From Stemphylium vesicarium (Eukaryota; Ascomycota; Dothideomycetes; Pleosporales; Pleosporaceae): 60,202 bases of DNA. Each line of letters begins with the position of its first letter. Position 1 is the first letter of the stretch. The notes beneath the pieces were generated by a model, which worked only from the letters and a program-made list of their open reading frames with translations, did no database searches and had not been told where the DNA came from. Shown in pieces: positions 43,909 through 55,900 of this stretch. The stretch covers positions 1-60,202 of the forward strand of contig QXCR01000179.1 in the NCBI GenBank assembly GCA_004380135.1, given 5' to 3'. Made by a program: the position numbers and the translations under genes.

Positions 43909-44619
43909 CTGTAACTGACGAAATGGTGTTTAGCTGGTTTAAGATCACCAGTTCTTTAAATTCGACAAAGTTCTCTTTTTGAGAGTCTCTTTTTGCCTGT
44001 AGAGCGGATAGATTGCGGAGGTTGTGAGTCGCTCATTCGGCATCTACGAAAAGAGTAGTTATGTCGGATCAAGCATTTCTGCCCGCACCTAGGAGGGTCT
44101 AGTGTCCAAATAGTGGAGAACCCCATTCCCGACAGACTCCATTTGCTCGCAAGGATCTGCTGTACATAAAGCCGATGATAAATTCTCAAAGACGCAGTCA
44201 ACCCCCTACCTCTGCAGATGACTCGCTTGCGCTGATCATTCCGAAATTTCGCCAATGCATACTAAACTAGGCACTCCGGACGCGTGGTAAGTTGCGGTTG
44301 CAAAAGTTTCGGAGAATTTCACCCGAGGAATGTGGTAGCGCCCGTCCGGCCCGATTGGTACGGCCCGTTAGAAGGGACTGTCAGCAAAGCTTGACCGGGA
44401 CATCTAGCGTCTACAGGTCAGATGATTCAGTCAGGCCCTGTTTCTCGTGTTTTCATAACGCGTTTTCCGATGGCAATTACGGTGGTTCTAGTCCTCCGAA
44501 CAGACCGCTTCTTCAAACAGCACTTCACTAGAGCTTTTCGCGCTCTAGTGCGTCGTTTCAATGGAAGAAAATTTGCTTATAGGAAAGGTTACTATGCAGC
44601 TGCCTAGGAAGTCACTTGG
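43909..44619. other. Intergenic, 0.7 kb, with CGGCCCG motifs
   Basis: CGGCCCG occurs at 44347-44353 and 44361-44367, and a perfect 9-bp hairpin (CACTAGAGC/GCTCTAGTG) at 44526-44550. No gene is supported. Confidence 0.5.
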
Positions 44620-45412
44620 ATGAAAACGCAGCTGACCGTTTTGTTTTTAAAAGTTGCCATAGTTACTAGGGCTTACTCGGAAATTGGCTTGGGTACATTG
44701 AAGCTCCTGCTTTCTCATGGAGCAAAAGTCGCCTCTTTTGATGCCAACGTCGATGGACCCATGTATCTCATGCGTGCTTGCATACCGCACGCCCTGTACG
44801 TGTCTATACGGTCCTTCTTAGAGTTCTTAAAGCTGAGTTTCGCATCTGCACACACAAGAGTGCGAACATAATAGAGAACGAAAGCGAGGGTGAGACGCGA
44901 CCCACTATTTCAGATAGGCCTTAAACTTGCATTAGCTATAACAGCTGCTAAGCCTGTTAGGGGACTTCAGCGATCGCTAGCCCTACCCGCCTTGGCCTTG
45001 CTTGTTTGTTAAGCATCTACCGAAGGCTAGACTTGCGAGCCTAGCAAAGCCCACCGATGGGCGCATCGTCAACATGTGCTTGACAGACTCGGTCCGAGGA
45101 GCTGCTTGTGGCACTGCCTACACCGCTTCTAAGCACGCCCTGCTTGGTCTGTCTCGATCGACGGCCTGGATGTATGCGCCAAGAGGCATACAATGCAACG
45201 CAGTTCTCCTTGGACCGACGGGTGACACTAATATTGCTAATGTTGAGGGAAAGTGGGACGACTTCGGGTTCGAGCGGTCTCAACACTATGGAAACTGTAC
45301 GCCTCTAGCTTTGAAGACGGAGCAGGTTACACCTACCTTACTGTATCTATGCACTGCTCCGGGGTTGAACGGAGCTGATTTGGCCCTAGTTTATGGATTT
45401 ACGACTGCATAG
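44620..45412 (+). pseudogene. Short-chain dehydrogenase/reductase relic
   Basis: The 3' half (45002-45412) reads as an SDR: GRIVNMCLTDSVRG, then the catalytic YTASK in GTAYTASKHALLGLSRST, and RGIQCNAVLLGPTGDTNI. The 5' half (44620-44871) keeps only a blurred cofactor motif (TRAYSEIGLGTLKLLLSHGA where TGxxxGIG is expected) and stops. The two halves are separated by frame breaks and no continuous splice model restores them. It is most likely a dead tailoring reductase of the cluster. Confidence 0.7.
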
Positions 45413-45488
45413 CTAAGCAAAGCGATCGCGCGATGTGTCGTCAAGATTTCGATGGAATCATTAAGGAAGTCCCCGCCCCATCAGGTGT

Positions 45489-46675
45489 TCAGATTTGCTG
45501 GAGTACTAGTATGTCTCTTTCCCACAAACATCCCGTCGCAACACCCATTGGCCCACCCAGTATCATGTACCCCACCAGCCTTATGCACAATGAACCCAAT
45601 CCCTTCCGTGGCTCGATGACACTGTAAGCCTCAGCGTACAAAGCCATCGCCCAAATCGCGGTGCTGAGTCCCCCGATTATGCCATCCCACTGCAGAAGCC
45701 ATTTCCCTCCCTCGAACGCATCTTTGCATTTCAATTTGCTCCATGGAGAAGGTGGGATGAATAGACTCGCTAGCTGAAGATTGGTATGGCTAGAGGTGGA
45801 TGATTTGCGGATTTTCTGTAATATACGAACGGCGCAGAAGAGGGATATGGGGATCCAGACTGAGGCCACGGAAATTACGAAACCAAGGATGTAGACTAGC
45901 CTGACGCTGGAAATTGAGTTATCGGGGTCTTCGCTTCCTACAGTGGTCATCGTCCCTGTGTGAGCCCACCACGTTACTAGCAGGAGATGGAATAAACTTA
46001 TGTAAAGATTCCACTGCTGGTACAAGGACGCAAATATATGCTTTGTATTGAATCCAGATACGCAGAATCCAGGCATCGCCATGACGAATAAAGGCAGCAC
46101 GTTACCTAGGAAGAAGCTCCAAGGAATCGCGCGGAGGTGGACAGAATCAACGATGAGACTCCCTGGTGTTGTGGGTGGAGCTGCTACAGCCAATCTAAGT
46201 GCTAGATAGATTGAGGTAAAGACAGCGTGTGACTGGTTGTAAATGAAGATTCCAGGAATTGTGATCCTATCCATATTGTTAGCGTTCCGCGGTAAAAAGG
46301 CTATATGAGCCCTTTCTCTTCTTACCAAGACATCAGTCGGCTTTGGCTGTACTCTCTAAGGCTCTCCAAAACAATCAACATCCATGACACACTCCATGAT
46401 GTCGCGAACCAGAAGCCTACTATGTTCACATGTGGCTGTGAGACATTCTCACAAAATATAAGTTGGAAAGAGGCGACCGCATTGATCTGGAGATCGACGC
46501 CTGGAAAACGACCGCTAGTGGTCAAAGTGCGGAGGTGTTTTCCTGCCGGCGTAAATTTATTGCCAATTTGGTGTGTGAGGTATTCTACCAGTCCGTTCGA
46601 GGCCGCGAACAGATGTAGAGATTTAAAGCCGAGGATGGAGAGGGATAGGCAAAAGACGGCCGCAAAGAACTGCAT
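45489..46675 (-). CDS. Polytopic membrane protein of the metabolite cluster
   Basis: Exon 1 is 46675-46326, exon 2 46266-45489 (375 aa); donor GTAAGA, branch GCTAAC, acceptor GATAG. About eight membrane helices are visible, e.g. QFFAAVFCLSLSILGF, SWSVSWMLIVLESL, FTSIYLALRLAVA, LYISLFHLLLVTWWA, LVYILGFVISVASVWIPISL and WDGIIGGLSTAIWAMALYAE. An acidic loop residue pattern (LLQWDGIIGG) recalls small integral membrane proteins found repeatedly in fungal polyketide and terpenoid clusters, some of which are cyclases, but I cannot assign one of these. It has no transporter signature (no MFS or ABC motifs). A TATATAAG-like element on the coding strand lies near 46790. Confidence 0.75.
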
Positions 46676-47100
46676 GGCTAAGCTACGCAATGAATGAGGG
46701 ATCAAAGAAATATGAGCGGATCGCTAGAAGATCTTGGGTTCTATAAGGCCTCTTGCTGGAAAACTTTCCTCTCGGCTGCAAGACATCCTTATATACATAT
46801 CTGAGAATCATCGACTTCTCTTCGGCCCAAAAATGCATGGATCATGCTAGGCACCATTTTGACCCCGCATATCCTTTCCGGGTATACCCGACACCGCATG
46901 GAAAAATCTGATTGGCGGTACGACACTCATGCATACATGCACTTTGCGAAAGTTCGTGTTTACCTGCATGAATTCTCATTGAGACTGGCTTGTGGCACTC
47001 ATTTTTCACGATCATCAAGTACAGAAGGCAGTGGTACAACTGCTTCTCCGTTTAGAGACTGATTGGATCAACAGATAGATGACCTCGGGACTAATCACAT
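46676..47100. other. Intergenic between membrane protein and P450 genes
   Basis: It holds the promoter of the membrane protein gene and the 3' flank of the P450 gene (both minus strand). I see no gene. Confidence 0.5.
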
Positions 47101-48740
47101 CTATGCCTTCTTTCTGCTCCTCATCCAAACCATAACATCCTTTTTAGGTGCCATGACTCCAATACTCCTTGGATTGAACTTCCACTGAACCTCCACATTG
47201 CCTTCTTCAAATTCAACATCCAACATGTCTAGCAGCACGCTAACAACGCCTATGATCTCCATCTCTGCTACAAATCTACCCGAGCACAAACTGGTTCCGC
47301 CACCGAAGGGACGCATTACCGTCTTCTGCTGTTTTAATCTCTCTTCATTTGCATTCAACCATCGCTCGGGTTTGAACTTCTTCCCTTCGTCGACAAATTC
47401 GTCTCCAAAGTGCATTAGCTGCACAGGCATTAGAATGACAGAACCTTTTTGAAGTAGATAGCCCTCGAGTATGGTCTCTTGGGTCACAACTCGCGCGGCG
47501 GCAGACATAGTCCCCATGCGTAATGCTTCCAGCCAGAGAGAATTGATGAAAGGGCTTTTGATAAGCGCCGGGAGGTCAAAGTGAGGTGTGGAAGGTAAAT
47601 CCGAAGAGGAGGGGGAGGAGGGAAGAATGAAGGGTGTGGCAACGCCGCGGTACTTATCGAGACGAACTGGGTCGCTTGCAACGCAATACGCAAACCAAGT
47701 CGCCATTGGAGCAGCATTCGTTACGATGCTGTTGCGAACGATCAGCATATTATTCTAGTACACCGACGATCTCTCAATACTCACACAAAAAGAAAGCTAG
47801 CCTGAAGACATGCTCTTCCCCTTCTTGTAAAACCGCATTGCTTGCCCAATACGTCCCTGTCCCAATTGAGACGGAGTCCCCAACTCTCATTCCACACCTG
47901 ATCTGTATCCTCCCACTCACAACCTTCTGCCGCATCCAACCAGCGCTCGAATGCCTGAAACATTCTTTGACGTGCCCTGTAAGCCTTGGGTTGTAATTTG
48001 AATGCCCAATTTGATCGTACACCGATATAGGTGGCGTCATCGAATCGTCTCCAGTCATCCCACATAGTAGGCCAGAAGTGGATCAGATGCGGGCCAAAAA
48101 ACGTGTGTACGCTGGTCTCGAAGATGACCCTCCTCAAGAATGAGTACAAGCATTTCTTTTGCCACTTATCACTCGAAAGATTAAGACTTGAGTTCAGAAC
48201 TTTGGGAAGGACGGACATGTAAACATCCATGATGTCGTAAAGGCGTTTTCCTGACAAGTACTGTGTCCAAAGCTTGTGGTTTTCGGTAAGAAACTTCTTA
48301 TCGATTCTTTCCGCTGCCGACGAAAGGAATTTGGGCTGGTCCGGTGGCGGGAGATCGACGGCATTCTCCATCATACTTGCCATGACAGGGTCAAAAGAGA
48401 AGAGCCGAGATCGGCTGAAGACGTAGTTGACAGATTTAGGGGAGAAAAATACATGAAATTTCGTCCCTGCTAAGAGGAGGGTGAAGGGCTTCCCAGAGAA
48501 ACGTTTTCTTCCAGTCTCATACAAATCTGCCGGATTAAGAAGAAACGCGGGCAGGTGCTGGAGGTAAGGAATCCAATAGGGTAGTGAAGGCGGCTCAGAT
48601 TGCTCGTTCTGAGGTCGATAGAAATCCCGAAGATAGTAGATGGAGTAGGCGGAAAGCACCGTTGCTATGAGCAGGCCGATGACAATGGAGGTCAGCACCA
48701 ATGAATCGTTTGAGTATTGCCAGTCGCTTCCAAAAGCCAT
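47101..48740 (-). CDS. Cytochrome P450 monooxygenase
   Basis: Exon 1 is 48740-47785, exon 2 47728-47101 (527 aa); donor GTGAGT, acceptor ACAG. An N-terminal anchor helix (SLVLTSIVIGLLIATVLSAY) is followed by a Pro-rich hinge (PPSLPYWIPYLQHLPAFLL). The I-helix reads VIVTNAAPMATWFAYC, in which Asn/Pro replace the usual AGxxT, as in the CYP7/CYP8-like branch. The ExxR is LWLEALRMGT, and the heme loop is FGGGTSLCSGRF with Cys467. It is ER-anchored and would oxidise a pathway intermediate. It is divergent from the PKS gene across a 1.17-kb shared promoter, which supports cluster membership. The substrate and oxidised carbon are unknown. Confidence 0.93.
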
Positions 48741-49271
48741 GATTTGCGTCGAGGTGGTCGCGTAAACTGTGTACAGCGTGTTAGCACTCCGCTGTAGACC
48801 CTTCGTAGCGTGTTAGGAAGCTTCTGTCCGGACGCAACTTCATCATCTAGCCTCAAGATGATATTTTCAGTTCTGGGGCGCTTCAAACCGGGGTAGTCGA
48901 GAAACTACAGTCGGCCCGTTGCTTCCCCTCGATTCCGAGAATCTGCCCTGGGGATGTACTAAGCAAACAATGGTGTCATGTGTCCTGGAAACTACAGGAT
49001 AACTGTGGGGTACGCACGTTTGATCTGTATAGCGAAGTCGGACCGCTGCCTAGGTTTGTACGGCGGAAACTAGTATTGAGTGAGAAGATGTCGACACCGG
49101 GCCGAACATCTTTACCCGAGCAGCCGAGGATCACATGTCCAATCTAGATGCGATGCCAGCTCAACATTAGATGCTCCGTCCTTTGTCGGGCCTTTGTGAT
49201 TGTATACATTTTCATACCTTAGATAATACTGAGGGCACACTTGAGCAAATCACTTTTTGGAAAACAGGCTA

Positions 49272-49379
49272 AGCAGCCGTTAGCGTGACAGAGCCGTTTT
49301 CAGCCAATCAAACAGAAGCTGTCAGTAACAAGACTTTCTCCGATTAGTAACGACAGAGTTTAGTACACTAACGGCTGCT
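49272..49379. mobile_element. Probable Tc1/mariner-type MITE, 108 bp
   Basis: The ends AGCAGCCGTTAG and CTAACGGCTGCT are perfect terminal inverted repeats, and the near match continues further inward. A TA dinucleotide sits directly outside each end, as expected for TA target-site duplication. There is no coding capacity. It contains AGCCAATCA, a CCAAT box candidate. Confidence 0.6.
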
Positions 49380-49628
49380 TAACCGGTGTGTGCATGTCGG
49401 GTCAAAGTCACACACTAGGGCAGGGTTCGTGTGTGTCCGGGACATTGCCCTGGTTAGACTTTTTGGGTTAGCGCCGGTTCTTTTTTTCTCCTACACTGAA
49501 GTAGGTCTAGCTTCACAGGCCGGCCCTTCCCTACACGCGCGATTCGAGGGCACACGCTAGGCTCTCGTATTGCAAGCAACGAAGTGGAACACCAATCACT
49601 TTTAAACCGAAACGACTAATCATCTCCG

Positions 49629-49685
49629 CGAGCTCGATTGGTAGCATGCGGCTCGCTATCACGCGTTTGGATCGTATAGGCTTCT
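49629..49685 (+). other. tRNA-like relic
   Basis: GAGCTCGATTGGTAGCATGC followed by GGCTCGC resembles the D-arm and anticodon arm of a tRNA (closest in feel to tRNA-Lys), including an A-box-like segment. The T-arm is degenerate, so it is not an intact tRNA gene. Confidence 0.3.
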
Positions 49686-49836
49686 AGGATATGGTTCCTT
49701 CAGCAGTTGGACGTCCATTGGACTACAAGGTAGTGGAAAACGTGGCACTGGTAAAAGCCGGCCTGGATAATCGTGTCAATGTGAAGTTTAGTGGCGAAAA
49801 AGGCCATTTTGGAAAGGGCACCACGCAAGCTCTTGG

Positions 49837-49842
49837 TATAAG
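49837..49842 (+). promoter_or_regulatory. TATA element of the PKS gene
   Basis: TATAAG 70 nt before the PKS start codon, at the usual distance for fungal TATA-driven genes. Confidence 0.4.
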
Positions 49843-49906
49843 TAATTTCGACTGCCACAAGCTCAGTTCTCTCTCATAACTAAGAATTTGAGTTCCATAC
49901 GTAACA

Positions 49907-52900
49907 ATGTCCTCAGTTGAAGCAGCCTCAAAGACGGAGCCACTAGCTATTGTTGGTCTGGCAACGCGCTTTCCACAGGACGCTTCTAGCACAGAACGGC
50001 TGTGGCAGTTCTTGCTCGCGAAGAGATGTGCACACACGCCGATTCCCGAAGATCGGATTGGTCCAGGGCATTACCATCCTGATCCTGAACATGGTGGCAC
50101 GCATGCTGTTGCAGGTATGTTACAAGGCCATTATAGAGTAGCACATGCCTAAAGCTGACGTTCTTCAGGTGGTCACTTTCTTGCGGAAGATCCCGCATAT
50201 TTCGACTCCTCCTTCTTTGGAATTACAAAGGGCGAGGCCATGTCACTGGACCCTCAACAACGCGTCGTTCTGGAGAATGTGTACCTTGCTCTCGAAAATA
50301 GCGGTTTTACGTTGGAACAAGTCGCGGGGTCTAACACTTCGGTCTACGTCTCTGGTTTCAATCACGATCATCTAGCTATCTTGAATAGTGATCCTGAGAC
50401 AACGCTGAGACACCGTGTTACTGGTCTCACCAATTCTATGCATAGCAATCGTGTATCATGGTTTTTCGACTTGAAAGGACCAAGCGTGACCATCGATACC
50501 GCATGCTCTAGCTCCATGGCGGCTTTGCATCTTGGCAGTCAGAGTTTACGGACAGGAGAGAGCAACATGGCAATTATCACGGGAGTGACGATCATCAACT
50601 ATCCTGGTAGGTTACATATTGTAACACTTTTGTCTTACAAATGCTAACCGTCATGCCTCCTTCAAGGCGACATCAACGGGATGTCGCATCAAGGCTTTCT
50701 TAGTCCAGATGGCCGATGTTTCAGTTTTGATCACCGCGCTAATGGCTTCGCTCGTGGTGAAGGAGTCGGCACAGTGATTGTCAAGCGCCTCGGTGATGCT
50801 CTTCGCGATGGCGACACTATTCGCGCGATCGTTCGTGGCACAGGCGTCAACCAGGATGGCCGTACTCCAGGTCTAACTCTTCCTAGTAGCGAAGCACAAG
50901 AACGACTAATCAGGACCACATACGCCTCTGCACGACTGGATTTCGATGATACAATGTTAGTAGAAGCACATGGAACCGGGACACGTCAGGGCGATGCCAT
51001 TGAGGCTCGTGGAATCGCACAGGCATTCAAATCCAGGCGGCAAGATAGGCCCCTATATCTGGGTTCGGTAAAGGCAAGTGTTGGCCATCTGGAGGGTGCT
51101 GCTGGCGTAGCCGGGTATGTTCTGTCCTCATATGGTCTCGTTCCAATAACAAATATGAACAAATAAGCTGACGATCTTGTGTACAGTATTATCAAGAGTG
51201 TCTTAGCACTAGAGAATGGGATCATCCCACCACAAGCGAATTTTGAAAAGGCAAACCCGAAGATTCCGTTCCAAAAATGGAACCTATCTATTGCCAACAA
51301 AGCTGTGCCATGGCCTAAAGACGGTGTTCGTAGAGTTTCGATCAACTCTTTCGGCGTAGGAGGAACGAATGCTCATGCTATCCTGGACGACGCATACAAC
51401 TACTTGCGAGATCATGACATTACTGGCAATCACCGCACAGCGACTAGAGTACCCTCCAAGGAAGAAGTGGATGCTCTGAGCCGTATCGCAGAAGACCTTG
51501 CAGCCTCTTCTGTGCAGCTGCAGGAGTCTTCAGACTCAAATGGAGACGATCTTCCATCACAGCAGAACGGATACCCAATATCATCCATAACTAATGATCA
51601 TGCTCGCGTTGAGAAAGGCTCTGACGAAAGTTATCGCCGAAGGCATTGGGTCTCGACTGAACAGATACCTGCACCTCCCCAACTCATTGGTCTCTCCGCC
51701 TTTGATGAAGCAGGTTTATCACGGAACGCTCAAGCACAAGTTACATTCCTGCAGTCTCGTTCTGTATATCCACCATCATTCTTGCAGAACTACTCTTCCA
51801 CTATGAATGGACGTTCCCAATTTGGGTGGCGCAGTTTTCTTCTGGCTGAGCATACTTCTGATCTGCTCGAAAACCTCCAAAATACCCATACCAAAGCTCT
51901 CCGATCTCGTGGACCCATATCCATCGCATACGTTTTCACGGGTCAAGGAGCCCAATATCCTGCGATGAGCCGAGAACTATTTGTTTACCCCGTCTTCCGT
52001 GAGAGCATGACGCAAGCGTCTCGGTTCTTTACCTCCTTAGGCTCAACCTGGTCTCTCCTTGACGAACTTTCGCAGACTACTGAACAAAGCAATGTCAATG
52101 AGCCATGGTTATCACAGCCCGCGTGCACCGCAGTACAAGTGGCACTTGTGGATCTGCTAAATTCGTGGGACGTGAGGCCGTCAAGAGTCATAGGACATAG
52201 CTCAGGAGAGATAGCGGCGGCATACGCTTCAGGAAAACTAGATCGCAAGTCGGCCTGGCGTGTGGCGTACTACCGAGGTATAGTTTCAGCGAAGCAAAGC
52301 GAACTCAAGGGCACGATGCTAGCGGTCGGTATAGCCGAACGCGAAGCCCAAACTTATGTGGACGCTTTGGCCAAGAAAGGGACTATAGTGGTGGCCTGCA
52401 GCAACAGTCCCAGGAACTGTACTATTTCTGGAGATGAAGGTCTCGTCTCCGAACTTCATGACCAGATGCAAGCGAAGCAAATCTTTGTGAGGAAGTTGCC
52501 CATTCCCAAGGCGTATCACTCGCCACACATGAATCATATTGCGACGGAGTATGCCGCACTTCTGGATGGTCTCTCGCCAGACCGATCCATCCAAGCGAAC
52601 GCCGTATCGATGGTCTCAACGGTGACGGGGACTTTCATCACCGATGAGCTTCTCGGTGCGGAGTATTGGGTTAGCAACTTGGTCTCCCCAGTTCGATTCT
52701 CCGATGGCTTGATAGCCACTTGCTTCCAATCCGCGCGGACAGGACAGGTGTCTCTCCGGGTCGAAACTCATGGAGGTAACCATTTCGCAGATGTTGTCTT
52801 GGAGCTTGGTGCGCATGGTGCTCTCCAAAGCGCCGTTAAAGATGTACTCGCAACCCAGCCAAGTGGATCCACAATAACTTCTCTCCCGGTCTTGAACCGC

Positions 52901-55900
52901 TCCAACCCTGGGCCAGATATGTTGTTAACCGCGTTGGGACATATCTGGTGTCGAGGTTATCCGATCAACGTCCAAAAGATCAACGAAAGTGCCCAGTCCG
53001 AACCACTCATGCGGTCAAATGCACTACTCACTGATATTCCTGGCTACGCTTTCAATCATTCTCAACTCTTGTGGTTCGAAAGTCGCCTTAGCCGCAACTA
53101 TCGTCTCCGCAAAGCGCCTCGTCATGATCTCTTTGGTGCGCCAATGCCTGACTGGAACAAGGAAAGCCCTCGATGGAGGAACATCTTTCGACTGAACGAA
53201 CAACCCTGGCTGCGCGATCACGTCGTGACGAACTCTCATGTCTATCCGGGTGTGGGATACCTCATCATGGCCATCGAAGCGATTCAGCAGATTGCCGACG
53301 AAGGTCTGGCAATCACTTCTTTCCGCCTGCGAGACATTTCAATCAAGCGCGCAATGATTGTTCCGGATAGCAAAGAGGGACTGGAAGTTGTGCTTTCCAT
53401 GAACCGAGTTGATGAATCTAGTGTGACGGTCTCAAACACGTGGCGTCGATTTCAGATCTCGTCTTACAACACTGCCGGTGACGATTGGATCGAGCATTGC
53501 ACAGGATACATTGCCGTTGAATATGCTACGACTACTGGGCCGGTTGATGATGGGCTAGAGGCCAGAGAGGAGTCAGCTATGAGACGCCAAGAATTACAGG
53601 ATGCCGAGCGTAGGTGTCAGGCGTCGTTCGACATGTTCCGCGCGTATGAAAACATGGCCACAGTAGGGCTTCAGTTCGGTCCTTTGTTTCGAAATGGATC
53701 GAACGCCAGAGGCACTGGCAATCAAGGCGGAGCGGTGGTGGGAAGTGTGACAGTGCCGGATATTGCGGCATCAATGCCCAAGTCCCACGCCTCACCACAT
53801 CTCATTCACCCTGCCACATTCGACAGCATGATACATTTTGCCCTTGCCGCTATCATGGATCTCTTCGGCGCCACGAGTCTGGAAAATCCGGCTGTTCCAA
53901 CATTCATCAAAGACGTTTGGCTGTCAGCAGAGCTGAATCCGCTGCCCGGTCACAAATACAGAGTTCATGGTCGAACTAAGCGAGTCGCTTTCGAAAAGTA
54001 CGACAACGATGTGCTTGTGTGGGATGAGGCCACGGGTGATGCGAGGATCGCGGCCACCGGTATACGAGCTACACCGCTGGACTCGGCAGATCAACGGGCC
54101 TCGACCAGTAGAGAGTTGTGTCATGAGGTCAAGTGGCCCGCTTACCTAGAGACCATCTCCCAAGAGGATTTCAACACAGAGGAAGGCTCAGTGGGGTCAG
54201 ATAGGCTAACACCTGAATGGGTGCACCGGTTACAGTTAGCCACTCTCTGCCTCGTCCATGACGCTCTAGATGAGTATCGAAAGGTTCCTGGGACCCCACA
54301 AGGTCATCTGGAACATTACTTGAAATGGTTGGAGCATCTCGAACACTGGACCAAAGAAGACAAAGTCTCATCTGTCTCACGTGCTGAGTTCGATGCCATA
54401 CGTAATAACGACGCTGCCAAGACTGAGCTGTACGATCAAGTGCAAGAATATAAAGCAGAAGGGCGCCTAGCTTATCGTATGGGATCCCATATCGTTTCCG
54501 TACTGCGTGGCGAAACCGACCCCCTTCAACTCATGTTTGGTCAGGACGACATCTTGGACCAAGTGTACGCAGACCTCGTCCGTCTTGGGAATCTTCCCGA
54601 ACTTCTGGCCAAATATCTGCAAATCGTCGGTGACAACCGCACCAATCTTCGCGTCCTGGAAGTTGGTGCCGGAACTGGCTCCTCCACCGAAGCCATCATC
54701 CGACACCTGGTCCCAGTTTCCGACGACGGACATCTTTTGCAGTCCAGCGTTCTTCAGTATACATACACCGACATCTCTTCTGCCTTCTTCGACAAAGCCC
54801 GTGATAAGTTCAGACCCTGGCAGTCCATTTTCGAGTACAAGGTCCTGCATGCAGAGAAAGACATTGAGAGCCAAGGATTTCAACCTGGGACGTACGACAT
54901 TGTTGTCGCCCAAAATGTTATCCATGCCACTGAAGATTTGCACTCTACGTTGACAAATTTGAGAAAGCTTCTCAAGCCTGGTGGTCGCATTCTGATTCAG
55001 GAAGGGATGAGACAAGACTACTTTTGGTCGGCTCTGGCATTTGGACAGTTGAGTGGATGGTGGTTATCGAAGGAGGAGACGAGGCGGTGGAGTCCTTTTG
55101 CGTCGAAAGATCAATGGGAATCGCTATTGAATGGAGCAGGGTTTGACGGTGTTGAACTCGAATTGAAGGACGCTCAGGATCCAGTGGTGCATACGCAGAG
55201 CATTCTTGTGTCGCGTGCTGTGGCGCGAAATGCGGCGCCGGATGTGCTTCATGAGAAGGTGAACATCATTACCCTCAACAGAACAGACAGCCAACTGGTC
55301 CCGCAACTGCAGGAGCAGTTACAGAAGACACTTCGATGTTGCAACGTCACTATCATTCAAATTCGGGATTTGAAAGACGCAAATTTAGGCCAGAGCCTAT
55401 GCATCTCACTTCTGGAGCTGGATAATCCCATCTTGTCAATCCTGACATCAGAAGAATACGAGGGAGTGCGGAAAATGCTAACTGTGTGCCAAGCCCTTCT
55501 CTGGGTCACTGGCGACATGGTGGAAGACCCGCAGAACAGTATGGCAATTGGTCTTGTACGAACAGTGCGATGGGAACGGGATCTAGATGATGCGAATCTC
55601 GTCACGTTGTCTGTGGCCTCCCCACGGCCGGACATGATGACTCTCGTTCAGTGCATAAGCAAGCTCTGTGAACTCCAGTTCTCCAACCCCGTTATCCACG
55701 ACGAAACCCAGGGAGAGTACCTTTTGAAAGCAGGAGCTTTCTTTACCAGCCGCCTGAAGTCCAGTTCCGGGGGAAACCGATTTCTCGTCTCCCAATTCAG
55801 TACTCCACAGCCTATTCTTATGCCTTGGAAAGATGCAGGTCGCCCAGTAAAGCTATCATCGGCCTCGCCTGGCCAGCTAGATCGCCTGCAGTGGGTCTCA

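Larger units (their letters stand above)
48741..49906. promoter_or_regulatory. Shared P450-PKS promoter
   Basis: The 1,166-bp divergent region contains CGGCCCG at 48912-48918 and on the other strand at 49098-49104, a probable MITE (49272-49379) with a CCAAT box inside it, a tRNA-like relic (49629-49685), and a TATAAG element at 49837-49842, 70 nt before the PKS ATG. Confidence 0.65.

Noticed and set aside
43956..44255. 99-codon minus-strand frame downstream of the alpha-glucosidase
   Set aside because: No recognisable domain; I looked for a Zn2Cys6 regulator pattern and found none.
50607..51186. Breaks in the PKS frame near 50.6 and 51.1 kb that look like frameshifts
   Set aside because: Both are ordinary introns with GT..AG ends that restore conserved KS sequence.
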